This document shows, one piece after another, positions 26,088-35,109 of a stretch of DNA of 64,000 bases (positions are counted from its first letter, which is position 1; each line of letters starts with the position of its first letter). A program made the translations under genes and the position numbers. This DNA comes from Rhizobium sp. R635 (GTDB taxonomy: Bacteria; Pseudomonadota; Alphaproteobacteria; Rhizobiales; Rhizobiaceae), in contig NZ_LOKX01000001.1 in the NCBI RefSeq assembly GCF_002211285.1, positions 124,001 to 188,000 of the forward strand, written 5' to 3'. The notes under the pieces are model-generated. The model was not told the DNA's origin. It made no database searches and saw only the letters and a list, made by a program, of their open reading frames with translations.

Positions 26088-26822
26088 ATGCAATCCGGTC
26101 TTTATGTTTCTCTGTCGTCGCAGATGGCGCTGGAAAAGCGCCTGAACACCATCGCAGACAACATGGCGAACGTGAACACGACCGGTTTTCGCGGCACCGA
26201 GGTGAAGTTCGACGAGATGGTAACGAACACCAAGAACAAGCTGAATACCAAAATCGCTTTCGTTTCACAGGGCAACGACTATCTGAACGAGCAGAACGGC
26301 GAATTGCAGCACACCGGCAACATGCTCGATTTCGCCATCAAGGGCGATGCCTGGTTTTCGCTCGATACGCCGGCGGGCCGCGTTCTGACGCGGGATGGCC
26401 GCTTCACGATGAAAGAGACCGGCGAACTCGTCTCGATCCGGGGATATCCGGTTCTCGACGCCGGCGGCGCGCCGATCCAGCTCAACACGACAGGCGGCGA
26501 GCCGGCCGTCGGCACCGACGGCATCATTTACCAGAACGGCCGTCAGGTCGGCTCTCTCGGCCTCTTCGAAGCGGATATCAGCAAAGGTTATCTGCGGTAC
26601 GAAAACAGCGGCATCATGACCACCGAGCAGCCGCGCGCCGTCGTCGACCGCTTCAACATCGGCGTCGAGCAGGGTTATCTCGAAAATTCCAACGTCAACG
26701 CCATGCGCGAGATCACCCAGCTGATCGAAGTCAACCGCGCCTTCGAAAGCATTTCGTCGCTGATGCGTGACAGCGAGGATTCGTTCAAGGAAGCCGTCCA
26801 GACGCTCGGAGGCAGCCGCTAG
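26088..26822 (+). CDS. flgF: Flagellar proximal rod protein FlgF
   Basis: This 244-residue rod protein has the N-terminal motif NTIADNMANVNTTGFRG and the C-terminal EITQLIEVNRAFESIS that pack the rod helix. The ATG at 26088 with GGAG 10 bases upstream fits the family N-terminus; the open frame runs further upstream without matching. It heads the long plus-strand operon to fliP. Confidence 0.94.
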   Translation: MQSGLYVSLSSQMALEKRLNTIADNMANVNTTGFRGTEVKFDEMVTNTKNKLNTKIAFVSQGNDYLNEQNGELQHTGNMLDFAIKGDAWFSLDTPAGRVLTRDGRFTMKETGELVSIRGYPVLDAGGAPIQLNTTGGEPAVGTDGIIYQNGRQVGSLGLFEADISKGYLRYENSGIMTTEQPRAVVDRFNIGVEQGYLENSNVNAMREITQLIEVNRAFESISSLMRDSEDSFKEAVQTLGGSR

Positions 26823-26836
26823 GGCGGGGTTGAAGA

Positions 26837-28234
26837 ATGAGCAGCACGCTACTGTCCGAAGATAGTCTTTCCCCGAAGCTGACGCATCTGGCGGGCCTCG
26901 TCGATCGATACGTGTCGCCGGAGTTCGCCGTCGCCCATGGCGGTCGCGTGCAGACCATTGCCGCAGGCCATTACACGGTGCGCGGCCTTTCCCGCCATGT
27001 GCGTCTGGGGGAATTCGTCGCCCATAAATCGGCGACCGGCATCCATCTCGGGGAGGTCGTGCGCGTCGAGCCGGATCTGATCTATGTGTGCCCGATCGAA
27101 CCCGGCGAGCCGATCGGCATTCACGATACGGTCATCCGCAAGGGCGCCTTCCGCATTTCGCCGTCGGACAGCTGGTGCGGGCGCACAATCAATTCGCTCT
27201 GTGAGCCGATCGACGGGCTGGGCCCGATCACCGAAGGGCTCGACCGCCGCTCGATCTCCAATACCGCGCCGCCTTCGATGACGCGCCAGCGCGTCGAAAC
27301 CGGCTTCAAGACCGGCGTGCGCGCGATCGACATCTTCTCGCCGCTCTGCCTCGGGCAGCGTCTCGGCATCTTCGCCGGTTCCGGCGTCGGCAAATCGACG
27401 CTTCTATCCATGCTCGCCCGCGCGGACGCCTTCGACAAGGTGGTGATTGCGCTCGTCGGCGAACGCGGCCGTGAAGTGCGCGAATTCATCGAGGATACGC
27501 TCGGCAGCAATATGAAGAAGGCGATCGCCGTCGTCGCAACCAGCGATGAAAGCCCGATGCTGCGCAAGATGGCGCCGCTGACGGCGGTCACCATCGCCGA
27601 GCACTTCCGCGACAAGGGCGAGAACGTCCTCTTCATCGTCGACAGCGTCACGCGTTTCGCCCATGCCATTCGCGAGGTGGCGACGGCTTCCGGCGAGCCG
27701 CCGATCGCGCGCGGTTATCCCGCTTCCGTCTTCACCGAGCTGCCGCGCCTCCTGGAACGCGCCGGTCCCGGCCCCGAAGGCGCCGGCACGATCACCGCGA
27801 TCATCTCGATCCTCGTCGACGGCGACAACCACAACGACCCGATCGCAGACTCCACGCGCGGCATCCTGGACGGTCATATCGTCCTGCAGCGCAGTCTCGC
27901 CGAAGAAGGGCGCTATCCGCCGATCGATCCGCTCGCCTCGATCTCGCGTCTCGCCCGAAAAGCCTGGACGCCGGACCAGGAAAAGCTGGTGTCGCGGCTG
28001 AAGGTGCTGATCCACCGGTTCGAGGAAACGCGCGACCTGCGCCTGATCGGCGGTTACCGCCAGGGCGCCGACCCCGATCTCGATATGGCGGTCAAGCAGG
28101 TGCCCATCATTTACGACGTTCTGAAGCAGTCTCCCGGTGACCGCGAATCGGCCGATGCCTTCGCCGATCTCGCCGGCGCGCTCAAGGCTGCGGCCGGCAT
28201 GGGCAATCAGGGCGCACCCATCCAGAGGAGATAG
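26837..28234 (+). CDS. fliI: Flagellar export ATPase FliI
   Basis: FliI is the hexameric ATPase of the flagellar export apparatus. The 465-residue protein has Walker A at 181-188 (GSGVGKST), the Walker B region LFIVDSVTRFAHA and the family motif GERGREVREF. It starts 14 bases after flgF. The partner FliH is not next to it; a FliH-like gene lies at 42200. Confidence 0.96.
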   Translation: MSSTLLSEDSLSPKLTHLAGLVDRYVSPEFAVAHGGRVQTIAAGHYTVRGLSRHVRLGEFVAHKSATGIHLGEVVRVEPDLIYVCPIEPGEPIGIHDTVIRKGAFRISPSDSWCGRTINSLCEPIDGLGPITEGLDRRSISNTAPPSMTRQRVETGFKTGVRAIDIFSPLCLGQRLGIFAGSGVGKSTLLSMLARADAFDKVVIALVGERGREVREFIEDTLGSNMKKAIAVVATSDESPMLRKMAPLTAVTIAEHFRDKGENVLFIVDSVTRFAHAIREVATASGEPPIARGYPASVFTELPRLLERAGPGPEGAGTITAIISILVDGDNHNDPIADSTRGILDGHIVLQRSLAEEGRYPPIDPLASISRLARKAWTPDQEKLVSRLKVLIHRFEETRDLRLIGGYRQGADPDLDMAVKQVPIIYDVLKQSPGDRESADAFADLAGALKAAAGMGNQGAPIQRR

Positions 28235-28236
28235 AC

Positions 28237-28779
28237 GTGGCTGAATTCGACGACGAACGCATCGCTTCCCTGAAGCCGCGCAGGAAGGCCGTCATTCTGG
28301 ACCGGCTTCTGACGTTTGCCGGCCTGGCGCTGGCCGGCGCGTCGGCCTTCTTTCCCTGGTACGTCTTCTTCAACGAGGACAAGTTCGGCATCAACGTCGC
28401 CACAAGCGACAACGCCCGCGAGCTGCCGGATTGGCCGGCCCGCAACGTCTTCAGCGTCTCGCCGCTTGCCATGGTCAACAAGAACGAGGCGGACAAGAAG
28501 GTTCCGCCGATCGATACGCTGACGACGGCGACCGTCTCCAATCTCGGCAAGGAGCGTGATGGCGCCATGCTGAAGGAGGATCAGCCTTTCCCCGGCAAGT
28601 CTTCCTTCCGCCTGCTGCACGTTTCCAACGGCCGGGCGCTGATCGAGGATCCTTCGGGCATGTATGTGGTGCGGATCGGTTCGATCCTGCCCGACGAGAG
28701 CCGTCTCGCAACGCTCGAGCAGCGCGACGGCAAGTGGGTGATCGTCACGTCCAAGGGCGAAATCTACCAGAACAACTGA
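28237..28779 (+). CDS. Flagellar-locus membrane protein, unknown function
   Basis: This 180-residue protein has a basic N-terminus, one membrane segment at about residues 23-44 (LTFAGLALAGASAFFPWYVFF) and a periplasmic domain of about 130 residues that ends in strands (GMYVVRIGSILP). The start is GTG at 28237 with GAGGAG 6 bases upstream, 2 bases after the fliI stop. Position between fliI and flgB points to a motility role. I recognise no named family; a divergent FliO-like or assembly factor is possible but unproven. Confidence 0.75.
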   Translation: MAEFDDERIASLKPRRKAVILDRLLTFAGLALAGASAFFPWYVFFNEDKFGINVATSDNARELPDWPARNVFSVSPLAMVNKNEADKKVPPIDTLTTATVSNLGKERDGAMLKEDQPFPGKSSFRLLHVSNGRALIEDPSGMYVVRIGSILPDESRLATLEQRDGKWVIVTSKGEIYQNN

Positions 28780-28808
28780 CGCCGTTTGCAGAAGCATGAG
28801 GCAACAGG

Positions 28809-28844
28809 GGCTCCGCCGCGAACCGGCCGGAGCCTCTTCCTTTT
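28809..28844 (+). terminator. Weak hairpin before flgB
   Basis: GGCTCCG (28809-28815) pairs with CGGAGCC (28828-28834) and is followed by the pyrimidine-rich TCTTCCTTTT. It may partly end transcription from flgF-fliI before a new start at flgB. Confidence 0.5.
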
Positions 28845-28893
28845 GGAGGCCGCTTTCGCCCAAAGCCCTCAAAGCCTGAATTCCCGTAAGTCC

Positions 28894-28913
28894 CACGCAA
28901 GATTACCCCACTA
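28894..28913 (+). promoter_or_regulatory. CACGCAAG-N10-TA element upstream of flgB
   Basis: CACGCAAG at 28894-28901, 10 bases, then TA at 28912-28913, 30 bases before the flgB ATG. Together with the hairpin upstream it suggests a separate promoter for flgB-flgC-fliE and the rest of the operon. Confidence 0.65.
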
Positions 28914-28943
28914 GGTTCGGGACAGTAAAAACGGAGAGTTCTC

Positions 28944-29336
28944 ATGCAACCGATCCAACTTTTCGACTTGGCTTCGCGGCAGGCGGAATGGCTGACGATC
29001 CGTCAGCAGGTTGTTGCCGGCAACATCGCGAATGCCAACACCCCGAAGTTCCACGCCAAGGACGTCACGCCCTTCGACGCCGTGCTGGATAAGTCCGAGA
29101 TCACCATGGCGCGCACCAATCCGGCGCATCTGAGCGGCAACGATTTCAGCGAGAGCGGCGATATCGACGTCAAGGATGCCGCGCTCGATCAGGAAATCGG
29201 CATTCAGGAATCCGGCAACACCGTCGGTTTGGCCGAAGAACTTTCCAAGTCCGGCGATATCAAGCGCCAGTACGATCTGAACACCTCGCTGGTCAGCTCC
29301 TTCAACCGCATGATGCTGATGACCGTCAGGAAGTAA
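28944..29336 (+). CDS. flgB: Flagellar proximal rod protein FlgB
   Basis: This 130-residue rod protein has the N-terminal rod motif [19 protein letters not shown]. The C-terminal helix ([18 protein letters not shown]) is also family-like. GGAG lies 8 bases before the ATG. It is followed after 5 bases by flgC. Confidence 0.94.
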   Translation: MQPIQLFDLASRQAEWLTIRQQVVAGNIANANTPKFHAKDVTPFDAVLDKSEITMARTNPAHLSGNDFSESGDIDVKDAALDQEIGIQESGNTVGLAEELSKSGDIKRQYDLNTSLVSSFNRMMLMTVRK

Positions 29337-29341
29337 AAGTC

Positions 29342-29758
29342 ATGGATCCGCTTTCAGCAGCAATGAAAATCGCCGGTTCGGGGCTCGAGGCACAGTCGAC
29401 GCGCCTGCGCATCGTCTCGGAAAACATCGCCAACGCCCGCTCGACCGGCGACACGCCCGGCGCCGACCCCTATCGCCGCAAGACGATCACCTTCGGCCAG
29501 CAGATGGATCGCACCAGCGGCGTCGAGACGGTCAACGTCAAGAAGGTCGGTGTCGACGAAGGCGATTTCAGCACGGAATTCGACCCCAGCAACCCGGCTG
29601 CGGACCAGAAGGGCGTCGTCAAGCTGCCGAACGTCAATATCCTGGTCGAGATGGCCGACATGCGCGAAGCCAACCGCTCGTATGACGCCAATCTGCAGAC
29701 CATCAAGCAGACCCGCGACCTCATCTCCTCCACGATCGATCTCCTGAAGAGCCAATAA
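29342..29758 (+). CDS. flgC: Flagellar proximal rod protein FlgC
   Basis: This 138-residue rod protein has [16 protein letters not shown] near the N-terminus, [22 protein letters not shown] in the C-terminal half and the closing helix [15 protein letters not shown]. It lies tightly between flgB and fliE (2-5 base gaps). Confidence 0.94.
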   Translation: MDPLSAAMKIAGSGLEAQSTRLRIVSENIANARSTGDTPGADPYRRKTITFGQQMDRTSGVETVNVKKVGVDEGDFSTEFDPSNPAADQKGVVKLPNVNILVEMADMREANRSYDANLQTIKQTRDLISSTIDLLKSQ

Positions 29759-29760
29759 TA

Positions 29761-30105
29761 ATGATCAGCAGCGTCCAGAATGTCAGCAATCTTTCCATGA
29801 CCCGCGCGCTCGGCGCCGTCGACGCCGAAAATTCCACGTCGTCGTCTGCCGCAGCCACCATGCCGGGCACCGCGGGCGCAGCCAACGGCATGAGCTTCGC
29901 CTCTGTCATGGGCAACATGGCGACCGACGCCGTCAACAGCCTGAAGGGCGCGGAAAGCATGTCTTTCGCCGGCATCAAGGGCACGGCGACGACGCGTGAA
30001 GTCGTCGATTCCATGCTGCAGGCCGAACAGACGCTGCAGACCGCGATTGCCATCCGTGACAAGGTCGTCTCGGCCTTTCTCGACGTCACCAAGATGCAGA
30101 TGTAA
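29761..30105 (+). CDS. fliE: MS ring-rod junction protein FliE
   Basis: This 114-residue protein joins the MS ring to the rod. The conserved C-terminal half is present (EVVDSMLQAEQTLQTAIAIRDKVVSAFLDVTKMQM). It starts 2 bases after the flgC stop. flgG follows after 19 bases. Confidence 0.93.
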   Translation: MISSVQNVSNLSMTRALGAVDAENSTSSSAAATMPGTAGAANGMSFASVMGNMATDAVNSLKGAESMSFAGIKGTATTREVVDSMLQAEQTLQTAIAIRDKVVSAFLDVTKMQM

Positions 30106-30124
30106 CTGATTTGAGGACGAACAG

Positions 30125-30913
30125 ATGAGAGCGCTCGCCATCGCAGCAACGGGCATGGATGCCCAGCAGACCAATCTGGAAGTCATCGCGAACAACATCG
30201 CGAACATCAACACGACGGGCTTCAAGCGAGCCCGCGCCGAGTTCACAGACCTTCTATACCAGACCGAACGCGCCAAGGGTGTCGCCAACCGCGCCAACCA
30301 GGCCGTCGTTCCGGAAGGCGCCAATATCGGCCTCGGCGTTCAGACCTCGGCTGTCCGCAACCTGCATCTCCAGGGCGAACTTACCCAGACCGGCAACGAC
30401 CTCGACGTGGCGCTGATCGGCAAGGGCTTCTTCCAGATCCAGTCGACCGATGGCACCACGCTCTACACCCGCGCCGGCGCGTTCAACAAGAACGACCAGG
30501 GCCAGCTCGTCACCATCGACGGCTATGAGGTCCTGCCCGGCATCACCATCCCGCAGGGCTCGACAGAACTGACGATCAGCCGCTCCGGCGAAGTGACCGC
30601 CAAGCTGCCAGGCCAGACCGATCCGACCACGCTCGGCCAGCTGACGCTCGCCGATTTCGTCAACGAGGCGGGCCTTCAGCCGATCGGCGACAACCTCTTC
30701 CAGGAAACGCCGGCATCCGGCGACGCCGTCATCGGCAATCCCGACGAGGAGGGCTTCGGCTACATGAAGCAGGGCTACCTGGAATCCTCGAACGTCGACC
30801 CGGTGAAGGAAATCACCGAGCTGATATCGGCCCAGCGCGCTTACGAAATGAATTCCAAGGTGATCACGACAGCTGATGAAATGGCCTCCATCGTCAGCAA
30901 GAACCTGAAGTAA
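30125..30913 (+). CDS. flgG: Flagellar distal rod protein FlgG
   Basis: This 262-residue distal rod protein has [24 protein letters not shown] at the N-terminus and [20 protein letters not shown] at the C-terminus, both typical. The FlgG-specific insertion is at about residues 40-65. It is followed after 16 bases by flgA. Confidence 0.95.
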   Translation: MRALAIAATGMDAQQTNLEVIANNIANINTTGFKRARAEFTDLLYQTERAKGVANRANQAVVPEGANIGLGVQTSAVRNLHLQGELTQTGNDLDVALIGKGFFQIQSTDGTTLYTRAGAFNKNDQGQLVTIDGYEVLPGITIPQGSTELTISRSGEVTAKLPGQTDPTTLGQLTLADFVNEAGLQPIGDNLFQETPASGDAVIGNPDEEGFGYMKQGYLESSNVDPVKEITELISAQRAYEMNSKVITTADEMASIVSKNLK

Positions 30914-30929
30914 GGGGAAGGGCCGAAAC

Positions 30930-31412
30930 ATGATGTTTTGCCGGGTAGGACGCATCTCAGGATGGGTGGCGGCAGCCACGATCGCAATCGCGGGCATCGT
31001 TTTGCCCGTGAATGCGGATGCCGGCATGGGTTATGCCGTCGTCCCGACGACGATCATCTACCCCGGCGACACATTGTCGGGCAGCCAGCTTCAGGAAGTC
31101 GAGGTCACCAATCCCAACCTCGCCGGCGATTATGCCAAATCGATCTCGCAGGTCGAAGGCATGGTTTCCAAGCGCACGCTGCTGCCGGGCCGCACGATTT
31201 CGGTTTCGGCGCTGCGCGAGCCCTATACGGTGACGCGCGGCTCTTCGATCCGCCTGGTCTTCTCTCTCGGCGCAATGACGATCTCCGCCGCCGGCACGCC
31301 GCTCGAAGACGGCGCGACGGGGCAGCTCATCCGCGCACGCAATATGGATTCCGGCGTCATCGTCAGCGGCACGGTGCTTGCGGACGGCACGGTCCATGTG
31401 AGGGCAAAATGA
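30930..31412 (+). CDS. flgA: P-ring chaperone FlgA
   Basis: This 160-residue periplasmic protein helps FlgI assemble into the P ring. It has a signal peptide (about residues 1-33, GWVAAATIAIAGIVLPVNADA) and a SAF/ChapFlgA domain. The long N-terminal region of enteric FlgA is missing, so it is a short-form FlgA. It overlaps flgI by ATGA (31409-31412). Confidence 0.88.
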   Translation: MMFCRVGRISGWVAAATIAIAGIVLPVNADAGMGYAVVPTTIIYPGDTLSGSQLQEVEVTNPNLAGDYAKSISQVEGMVSKRTLLPGRTISVSALREPYTVTRGSSIRLVFSLGAMTISAAGTPLEDGATGQLIRARNMDSGVIVSGTVLADGTVHVRAK

Positions 31413-32530
31413 AATTGTTCTTCCGTTTCCTTACCCTTGTCGCGGTTCTCGCCATGAGTTTGGCCGATGTCGCGCCTGCCTGGGCGCTGACGTCCCGCAT
31501 CAAGGACATCGCCTCGCTTCAAGCCGGTCGCGACAACCAGCTGATCGGCTACGGCCTCATTGTCGGCCTGCAGGGAACCGGCGACGGTTTCCGCTCTTCG
31601 CCCTTCACCGAACAGTCGATGCGGGCGATGCTGCAGAACCTCGGCATCTCGACGCAGGGCGGCCAGTCCAATGCCAAGAACACGGCAGCCGTGATGGTCA
31701 CCGCCAACCTGCCGCCCTTTGCAAGCCCCGGCAGCCGCATCGACGTCACGGTGAGTTCGCTCGGCGACGCGACGTCGCTGCGCGGCGGCACGCTCGTCAT
31801 GACCTCTCTCTCTGGCGCCGATGGCCAGATCTATGCCGTCGCGCAGGGCGCCGTCATCGTTTCCGGCTTTCAGGCGCAAGGCCAGGCGGCGACTGTGACC
31901 GAAGGCGTCACCACCGCCGGCCGCGTGCCCGGCGGCGCGATCATCGAGCGCGAACTGCCGTCCCGCTTCAAGGACTCGGTCAACCTCGTCCTGCAACTGC
32001 GCAACCCCGACTTCTCCACTGCGATCCGCATTGCCGACATCGTCAACGGTTACGCCTCGGCGCGCTTCGGCGGCCCGGTGGCGGAGGCGAAGGATTCGCA
32101 GGAAGTGGTGGTCCAGAAGCCGCGCGCGGCCGATCTCACCAGGCTGATGGCCGACATCGAAAATCTCATCGTCGAAACCGACACGCCGGCCAAGGTCGTC
32201 ATCAACGAGCGCACCGGAACGATCGTCATTGGTTCGGATGTTCGCGTCTCGCCGGTCGCCGTCAGCTACGGCACCTTGACGGTCCAGGTCACCGAAACGC
32301 CGCAGATCATCCAGCCTGAGCCCTTCTCGCGCGGCCGGACCGCCGTCCAACCGCAGACCGATATCGCGGCGGAGCAGACCGGCGGACGCGTCGCCATCAT
32401 CGATGGCCCCGACCTCAGAACCCTCGTCGCCGGCCTCAACAATATCGGCGTAAAACCGGATGGCATCATCGCCATTCTCCAGGGCATCAAATCGGCGGGC
32501 GCCCTCCAGGCGGAGCTTGTGCTGCAATGA
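31409..32530 (+). CDS. flgI: Flagellar P-ring protein FlgI
   Basis: This 373-residue protein forms the P ring in the peptidoglycan layer. It has a signal peptide (residues 1-26, cleaved after PAWA) and the family motifs RIKDIASLQAGRDNQLIGYG and LPPFASPGSRIDVTVSS. A longer open frame begins at 30938 but overlaps flgA. The ATG at 31409 is coupled to the flgA stop and matches the family. It overlaps motE by ATGA. Confidence 0.95.
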   Translation: MKLFFRFLTLVAVLAMSLADVAPAWALTSRIKDIASLQAGRDNQLIGYGLIVGLQGTGDGFRSSPFTEQSMRAMLQNLGISTQGGQSNAKNTAAVMVTANLPPFASPGSRIDVTVSSLGDATSLRGGTLVMTSLSGADGQIYAVAQGAVIVSGFQAQGQAATVTEGVTTAGRVPGGAIIERELPSRFKDSVNLVLQLRNPDFSTAIRIADIVNGYASARFGGPVAEAKDSQEVVVQKPRAADLTRLMADIENLIVETDTPAKVVINERTGTIVIGSDVRVSPVAVSYGTLTVQVTETPQIIQPEPFSRGRTAVQPQTDIAAEQTGGRVAIIDGPDLRTLVAGLNNIGVKPDGIIAILQGIKSAGALQAELVLQ

Positions 32531-33066
32531 TTGGTATCATCAACCTTGATATGACGGTCCTGCAGCTGCTGCGCCGGCTGGCGCTGCCGGCGGCAGGCCT
32601 CGTTCTTCTGTCGATCCCCGGCGCCTTCGCGCAGGAGCATCCGGAAGGCGCGATCACCTCTCAGGACGAGATCAAGCAGTTCTGCACGAACATTGCCGAT
32701 CCCGCCCGCGACCAGCGTTATCTCCTGCAGAAGCAGGAACTGGAAAGACTTCGCGCCGACATCGACGCCCGCATGGCCGAGATGGACAAGCGCAAGGCCG
32801 AATACCAGGACTGGCTCAAGCGCCGCGACGATTTCCTGAAGCAGGCGGAAGCCGGCCTCACCGAAATCTATAAGAAGATGAAGCCGGACGCGGCGGCACT
32901 GCAGTTGCAGGACATGAAGATCGAAGTGGCCTCCGCCGTTATCATGCGGCTCGGGCCACGCCAATCGAGCCTCATCCTCAACGAGATGGATCCGCAGAAG
33001 GCTGCGGTCATCGCCAACATCATCGCCAGTGCGTCCGATCCCAATACGTCGAAGGATCCTTCATGA
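32527..33066 (+). CDS. motE: MotE, periplasmic chaperone of MotC
   Basis: This 179-residue protein has an N-terminal signal (about residues 10-35), a charged coiled coil (about 65-110) and a C-terminal domain ending IIASASDPNTSKDPS. In S. meliloti MotE, encoded between flgI and flgH, folds and stabilises the periplasmic motility protein MotC. The same place and layout are seen here. It overlaps flgI and flgH by ATGA. Confidence 0.88.
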   Translation: MIGIINLDMTVLQLLRRLALPAAGLVLLSIPGAFAQEHPEGAITSQDEIKQFCTNIADPARDQRYLLQKQELERLRADIDARMAEMDKRKAEYQDWLKRRDDFLKQAEAGLTEIYKKMKPDAAALQLQDMKIEVASAVIMRLGPRQSSLILNEMDPQKAAVIANIIASASDPNTSKDPS

Positions 33067-33779
33067 ATATGCGTCTCACGGCTGCGATCGCCGCCCTCGC
33101 ACTCCTTGCAGGCTGCCAGACTCCGACGGCGGTCAGCGAGATCGGCCGCGCGCCTGCCATGAGCCCGATCGGCAGCGGCCTGGCTTACGGCCAGACGCCG
33201 CAGATGGCGCTCTATCCGAAGCAGCCGCGCGCCGTCGCGCAGGGCTATTCGCTGTGGAGCGATTCGCAGGCCGCTCTTTTCAAGGATGCGCGCGCGCTTA
33301 ACGTCGGCGACATCCTGACCGTCGACATCCAGATCAACGACAAGGCTTCCTTCGACAACGAGACCAACCGCAGTCGCTCGAATTCGAGCGGCATGAACTG
33401 GGACGTCAACGCCCAGATCTTCGGCTGGACACCCGAGTCCAAGACCGACCTGACCTACGGTTCCGACACCAGCACCGACGGCAAGGGCAAGATCGAGCGC
33501 ACCGACAAGATCACCCTCCTGGTCGCGGCCGTCGTCACCGGCATCCTGGAAAACGGAAACCTCGTCATCTCGGGCTCGCAGGAAGTGCGTCTGAACCAGG
33601 AACTGCGCATCCTGAACGTCGCCGGTATCGTTCGCCCGCAGGACGTCAATGCCGACAACCAGATCTCCTACGACAAGATCGCCGAAGCCCGCATTTCCTA
33701 TGGCGGCCGCGGCCGTCTGATGGAAGTGCAGCAGCCTCCGCGCGGCCAGCAGGCCGTCGACCTTTTCTCACCGCTTTGA
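33063..33779 (+). CDS. flgH: Flagellar L-ring lipoprotein FlgH
   Basis: This 238-residue outer-membrane lipoprotein forms the L ring. The lipobox LLAGC places the acylated cysteine at residue 18. Typical FlgH segments follow: LWSDSQAALFKDARALNVGDILTV and ENGNLVISGSQEVRLNQELRIL. It is coupled to motE and followed after 12 bases by fliL. Confidence 0.94.
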   Translation: MNMRLTAAIAALALLAGCQTPTAVSEIGRAPAMSPIGSGLAYGQTPQMALYPKQPRAVAQGYSLWSDSQAALFKDARALNVGDILTVDIQINDKASFDNETNRSRSNSSGMNWDVNAQIFGWTPESKTDLTYGSDTSTDGKGKIERTDKITLLVAAVVTGILENGNLVISGSQEVRLNQELRILNVAGIVRPQDVNADNQISYDKIAEARISYGGRGRLMEVQQPPRGQQAVDLFSPL

Positions 33780-33791
33780 GGTTGAACGACG

Positions 33792-34295
33792 ATGGCAGAG
33801 CCAGACGCAGCCGCAGGTCAACCGAAGAAATCCGGCTTCCTGATGACGATCATCGGCGTGGTCGTGCTGACCCTCCTCGGCGCCGGCGGCGGCTGGGCGG
33901 TCGGCACGATCGTCGCGCCCAACATCAAGGGTGCCAAGGAAGCCGAACTGGCCAAGGAGACCGAGGCCAAGAAAAAGGCCGAAGAAGGCCTGGCGCGCAT
34001 CTCGACCGAAGAGAACAACGTCGTCCAGCTCGAGCCGATCACCTCGAACCTCGCTTACCCCTCGGAGAACTGGGTGCGACTCGAAGTCGCGCTGCTGTTC
34101 AACGGGCCGCCGGATGTCAAGATTTCCGAGGATATTCACCAGGATATCCTCGCCTATATCAGAACCGTTTCCCTTCAGCAGATCGAGGGGCCGCGGGGCT
34201 TTCAATATCTCAAGGATGACCTGCAGGAACGTGTTGACCTTCGCTCGAAAGGGCGGGTATCGAAGGTCATGTTCAGGACATTTGTCATCGAATGA
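33792..34295 (+). CDS. fliL: Flagellar basal-body protein FliL
   Basis: This 167-residue inner-membrane protein is associated with the stator. It has one membrane segment at about residues 16-38, a short coiled region and a periplasmic stomatin-like domain ending in VSKVMFRTFVIE. It overlaps fliP by ATGA (34292-34295). Confidence 0.93.
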   Translation: MAEPDAAAGQPKKSGFLMTIIGVVVLTLLGAGGGWAVGTIVAPNIKGAKEAELAKETEAKKKAEEGLARISTEENNVVQLEPITSNLAYPSENWVRLEVALLFNGPPDVKISEDIHQDILAYIRTVSLQQIEGPRGFQYLKDDLQERVDLRSKGRVSKVMFRTFVIE

Positions 34296-35029
34296 TTCGA
34301 TTCATAGTTTTCCTTGCCGCCATGATGGTGGTGCCGGAACTGGCGGTGGCGCAGCAGCTGCCGACTGATTTGTTGAACGTGCCGGTCGACGGCTCCGTCG
34401 CCGCCTGGATCATCCGCACGTTCGGCCTGTTGACCGTCCTTTCGGTCGCGCCGGGCATCCTCATTATGGTGACGAGCTTCCCGCGCTTCATCATTGCCTT
34501 TTCGATCCTGCGTTCCGGGATGGGCCTCTCCTCGACGCCTTCCAACATGATCCTTCTGTCGCTGTCGCTGTTCATGACCTTCTATGTCATGTCGCCGACT
34601 TTCGACCAGGCCTGGCAGAACGGCGTGCAGCCGCTGCTTGCCAACCAGATCAACGAGACCGAAGCCGTTCAGCGGATTGCCGAACCGTTCCGCACCTTCA
34701 TGACGGCCAATACTCGCGACAAGGATCTGGCGCTCTTCGTCGATCTTGCGCGCGAACGCGGCCAGAATATTCAGACGACCGATCCGGTCGACTATCGCGT
34801 GCTGATCCCGGCCTTCATGATTTCCGAGATTCGCCGCGGCTTCGAGATCGGCTTTCTCGTCGTGTTGCCGTTCCTCGTCATCGATCTGATCGTCGCCACC
34901 ATCACCATGGCGATGGGCATGATGATGCTGCCGCCGACTTCGATCTCGCTGCCTTTCAAGATTCTCTTCTTCGTGCTGATCGACGGCTGGAACCTGCTCG
35001 TCGGCAGCCTGGTGCGCTCGTTCAGCTGA
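34292..35029 (+). CDS. fliP: Flagellar export gate protein FliP
   Basis: This 245-residue protein is the central pore subunit of the export gate. It has a signal peptide (cleaved after AVAQ) and four membrane segments. The family motifs TSFPRFIIAFSILRSGMG and MGMMMLPP are present. It ends the flgF operon and is followed by a bidirectional terminator. Confidence 0.95.
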   Translation: MIRFIVFLAAMMVVPELAVAQQLPTDLLNVPVDGSVAAWIIRTFGLLTVLSVAPGILIMVTSFPRFIIAFSILRSGMGLSSTPSNMILLSLSLFMTFYVMSPTFDQAWQNGVQPLLANQINETEAVQRIAEPFRTFMTANTRDKDLALFVDLARERGQNIQTTDPVDYRVLIPAFMISEIRRGFEIGFLVVLPFLVIDLIVATITMAMGMMMLPPTSISLPFKILFFVLIDGWNLLVGSLVRSFS

Positions 35030-35060
35030 CCGGTTGCCGTCCATTTTCATCGCGAATAGA

Positions 35061-35091
35061 AAAACCCGCCGGATCGCTCCGGCGGGTTTTT
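35061..35091. terminator. Bidirectional terminator between fliP and GT41 gene
   Basis: CCCGCCGGA (35065-35073) pairs with TCCGGCGGG (35078-35086) around TCGC. A-run on the left and T-run on the right make it usable on both strands. It ends the fliP operon and the convergent glycosyltransferase gene. Confidence 0.9.
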
Positions 35092-35109
35092 CGTGCGGAT
35101 TGAAAAGTC

